Source of the DNA: Lysinibacillus sp. BPa_S21
GTDB taxonomy: Bacteria; Bacillota; Bacilli; Bacillales_A; Planococcaceae
Length of the DNA stretch: 64,000 nucleotides
Assembly: GCF_023337795.1 (NCBI RefSeq)
Contig: NZ_JALIRS010000006.1
Location: forward strand, 124,001 to 188,000
Direction of reading: 5' to 3'
Below, in pieces: positions 62,064-64,000 of this stretch (the first letter of the stretch is position 1; each line of letters begins with the position of its first letter). Below the pieces are notes generated by a model that had not been told where the DNA came from, made no database searches, and worked only from the letters and a program-made list of their open reading frames with translations. The translations under genes were made by a program, and so were the position numbers.

Positions 62064-62106
62064 AAGATGACCAGCAAAGCTAATTTAGCCGAGCTGGTCT
62101 TTTTAA
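62064..62106 (+). terminator. Terminator
   Basis: GACCAGC pairs with GCTGGTC around 17 bases, followed by TTTTT. It lies between the decayed MFS gene and the next hydrolase. Confidence 0.8.
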
Positions 62107-62305
62107 TTTCCATAAATTAATTTTAAGTCTTTAGCCCGATATGCTATCAGTCTATCACTGTATTTACGAGTAAATAAAACTTTGATATTCTATTTATGGA
62201 AAATATTTCTTGGTGAAGGGGGGTAACGATGGTGTTAAAGTGAACAAAAAAATTTTATTTGTGGGGCATTAATTTATATCTTGAAATTGAGGAGGCAATT
62301 CTTTT

Positions 62306-64000
62306 ATGAAAAGTAAACTATCTGCGGTGTTAGCAGCTACATTAGCGTTAACGATGAGCCTACCAACCGGTGCGATGGCGCTTTCTAGCAGTCAGACTAC
62401 AGTTGTAGCTAGCCAAGAATTAGCTAGTCAAGAACTGAAAAAGATTGCGACAGAGAAGGCTACTTTACTCACGAAGTCCTATGAGACGACTAGCGTGCAG
62501 TATGCGCTAATTGATAATGGTAAACTTATTTTGTCGGATCAGACAGGCAAGAACGATATGAAAGGTAAACAGCCGCTGACCAAAGATACCCTATACGGGA
62601 TTGGTTCAGTCAGTAAAATGTATGCGGCTGCGGCTGTAATGAAATTAGTCGATGAAGGAAAAGTCAATTTGGATACTCCTGTCGTCCACTATGTTCCTGA
62701 TTTCAAAATGAAAGACGAGCGTTACAAAAGCATTACACCACGTATGCTGTTGAACCACTCCTCCGGCTTGCAAGGTAGTACGCTTAGTAATTCATTTTTA
62801 TTTAATGATAATGATACCTATGCCCATGATAACTTATTGCAGCAATTGTCCAACCAGAGCTTGAAGGCGGACCCTGGCGCATTCTCGGTATACTGCAACG
62901 ACGGCTTTACGCTAGCTGAGATTATGGTGGAGAAAGTCAGCGGTATGAGCTTTACAGAATTTATACATCAACGGTTTACAAAACCTTTAAAGCTAAATCA
63001 TACGAAAACGCCGCAGGACAAATGGGAAAACGATAAGCGAGCTGGACTTTATTTTCCAACGTTCCAAGGGCAGCTTCCTACTGAATCGGTGAATGTGATT
63101 GGTACGGGAGGGGTCTCTTCCACAGCAGAAGATATGGTGCGATTCTCACAAATTTTTATGGGACAAGAAAAAGGAATCCTCTCTGATAAGGCAGTCAAGG
63201 AGATGGAGCATGAGGAATATAAAAAAGGAATGTGGCCGGGGGATGGAGAGAATATTGTCAACTATGGTCTTGGCTGGGATAGTGTAAAACTATATCCTTT
63301 CAGCGAATACGGGATAAAAGGCTTGGCTAAAGGCGGCGATACGGCACTACAACATGCTTCACTGGTCGTACTTCCTGAACAGAAGATGGCAGTGGCTGTG
63401 TTGTCCTCCGGTGGTAGTAGCACTACAAATCAACTTATGGCGACTGATATACTGCTCGCTGCGCTCAAAGAGAAGGGCACAATTAAGGATATCAAGCCGA
63501 ACAAATCCTTTGGAAAGCCGGTCAAAGCCAAGATGCCTCAAGACGTAGCAAAGAAAGCGGGTTTTTACGGCAATAGTTTCAGTCAATTCAAAATAGAAAT
63601 TAGGAAGAATGGAGAGCTGATCTTACCATCTAATCCAGAAGAAAAATATGTATATACTGCGAATGGAAGCTTTATTAATGCGGAAGGTACCTCCAAGATC
63701 AGCTTTGCCACAGAGAAGAATAGACGAACATATTTAAAGGAGAGCACATTTATATCGCTGCCAGGCTTAGGGCAAGCAGTAATTACTCAATATGTGGCCG
63801 AGAAACTAGAAGACAATGTGTTATCAAAGGAAACCACTGCCGCATGGGCAAAGCGGGAAGGCGTCAAATTCTATCTTGTGAACGAGAAATTTAGTTCTAT
63901 TCAATATTTAATGATGCCTGCCACACAAATTAATAGCAGGGAAGGCATGAAGGGCTATTGGGATAGCAGAAAAATTACAGGCCCGAACACGGCGATGCAT
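62306..64000 (+). CDS. Secreted serine hydrolase, beta-lactamase family, partial; higher GC
   Basis: ATG with GGAGG upstream opens 565 codons with no stop before the window ends. Residues 1-25 are a signal peptide (LAATLALTMSLPTGAMA). S101-V-S-K104 in YGIGSVSKMYAAAAVMK is the SxxK motif; YCNDGFTLAE is YxN; KGGDTALQHASLVV is the third motif. After about residue 400 comes an extra beta-rich domain (GFYGNSFSQFKIEIRKNGEL). GC content is visibly higher than in neighbours and codon use differs, suggesting transfer, perhaps from a Paenibacillus-like source. It is probably an extracellular peptidase or esterase. Confidence 0.88.
   Translation, partial: MKSKLSAVLAATLALTMSLPTGAMALSSSQTTVVASQELASQELKKIATEKATLLTKSYETTSVQYALIDNGKLILSDQTGKNDMKGKQPLTKDTLYGIGSVSKMYAAAAVMKLVDEGKVNLDTPVVHYVPDFKMKDERYKSITPRMLLNHSSGLQGSTLSNSFLFNDNDTYAHDNLLQQLSNQSLKADPGAFSVYCNDGFTLAEIMVEKVSGMSFTEFIHQRFTKPLKLNHTKTPQDKWENDKRAGLYFPTFQGQLPTESVNVIGTGGVSSTAEDMVRFSQIFMGQEKGILSDKAVKEMEHEEYKKGMWPGDGENIVNYGLGWDSVKLYPFSEYGIKGLAKGGDTALQHASLVVLPEQKMAVAVLSSGGSSTTNQLMATDILLAALKEKGTIKDIKPNKSFGKPVKAKMPQDVAKKAGFYGNSFSQFKIEIRKNGELILPSNPEEKYVYTANGSFINAEGTSKISFATEKNRRTYLKESTFISLPGLGQAVITQYVAEKLEDNVLSKETTAAWAKREGVKFYLVNEKFSSIQYLMMPATQINSREGMKGYWDSRKITGPNTAMH

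Noticed and set aside
63049-63586. Several 60-75 codon frames near the right edge
   Set aside because: They are shadows in other frames of the long open serine hydrolase that lacks a stop within the window.
1-64000. tRNA, rRNA genes, CRISPR arrays or a complete prophage
   Set aside because: No cloverleaf-like segments, no regular direct repeats with spacers and no phage structural genes were seen on reading both strands.

Overview
The window looks like a chromosomal accessory region of a low-GC, spore-forming Firmicute of the Bacillaceae/Caryophanaceae, most like Lysinibacillus or a close relative. Support: strong AGGAGG-type ribosome binding sites, frequent TTG starts, AT-rich intergenic DNA with many intrinsic terminators, a Ku plus two-domain LigD pair, a YkuI-type EAL protein, YdjI/YdjG homologues and a Cse60-like sporulation protein. 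This assignment is inferred from gene content; no database search was possible.

Layout. 1-6.8 kb: partial DUF421 protein, aminoglycoside nucleotidyltransferase-like gene, cysteine hydrolase, DUF1697 protein, an XRE/DUF3169 regulator-membrane pair with a clear operator, an orphan ABC-2 permease and a nonsense-mutated amidohydrolase. 6.8-14.6 kb: an EamA exporter divergent from a MocR regulator, DUF3267, a methyltransferase and a 1005-residue SF1 helicase followed by a decayed gene. 14.7-17.1 kb: a truncated CopZ-like metallochaperone, a frameshifted IS110-family element with its candidate bridge-RNA segment, and an IS200/IS605-type end. 17.1-24.3 kb: a second EamA exporter with a divergent Lrp/AsnC regulator, then an island of very small genes and broken genes (histidine phosphatase, PEP hydrolase, DUF4177, DUF2199). 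24.9-30.2 kb: thioesterase, DUF423, a structured leader, ydjI-ydjG and ykuI.

30.2-32.2 kb holds the most unusual unit: a minus-strand cluster of a SAP-domain protein, a winged-helix/zinc-ribbon protein and a small protein ending in a hydrophobic helix. The last two are joined by an open -1 frame through an A10 tract, so they may be one slippage-expressed protein. 32.5-45 kb: unknown beta-rich protein, broken SDR, flavin reductase, serine hydrolases, RidA, WYL regulator/DHFR-like pair, broken cupin, HAD hydrolase, a SUKH remnant, an orphan glycine-betaine binding lipoprotein and a second, solo IS110 end. 45-54 kb: P-loop kinase, divergent ku/ligD (non-homologous end joining), PH-domain protein, GNAT, two metallo-beta-lactamase-fold hydrolases, a Nudix gene with an odd start, and a chemotaxis receptor. 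54-64 kb: broken phosphotransferase, nucleoside permease, Cse60-like protein, broken alpha/beta hydrolase, MarR-serine hydrolase operon, ArsR-SRPBCC/PDZ operon with an excellent promoter and operator, decayed MFS gene and a higher-GC serine hydrolase running off the right edge.

Two themes stand out. First, decay: at least a dozen genes carry single nonsense changes, frameshifts or truncations. Second, local regulator-target pairs, several with visible palindromic operators. No tRNA, rRNA or CRISPR array was seen.
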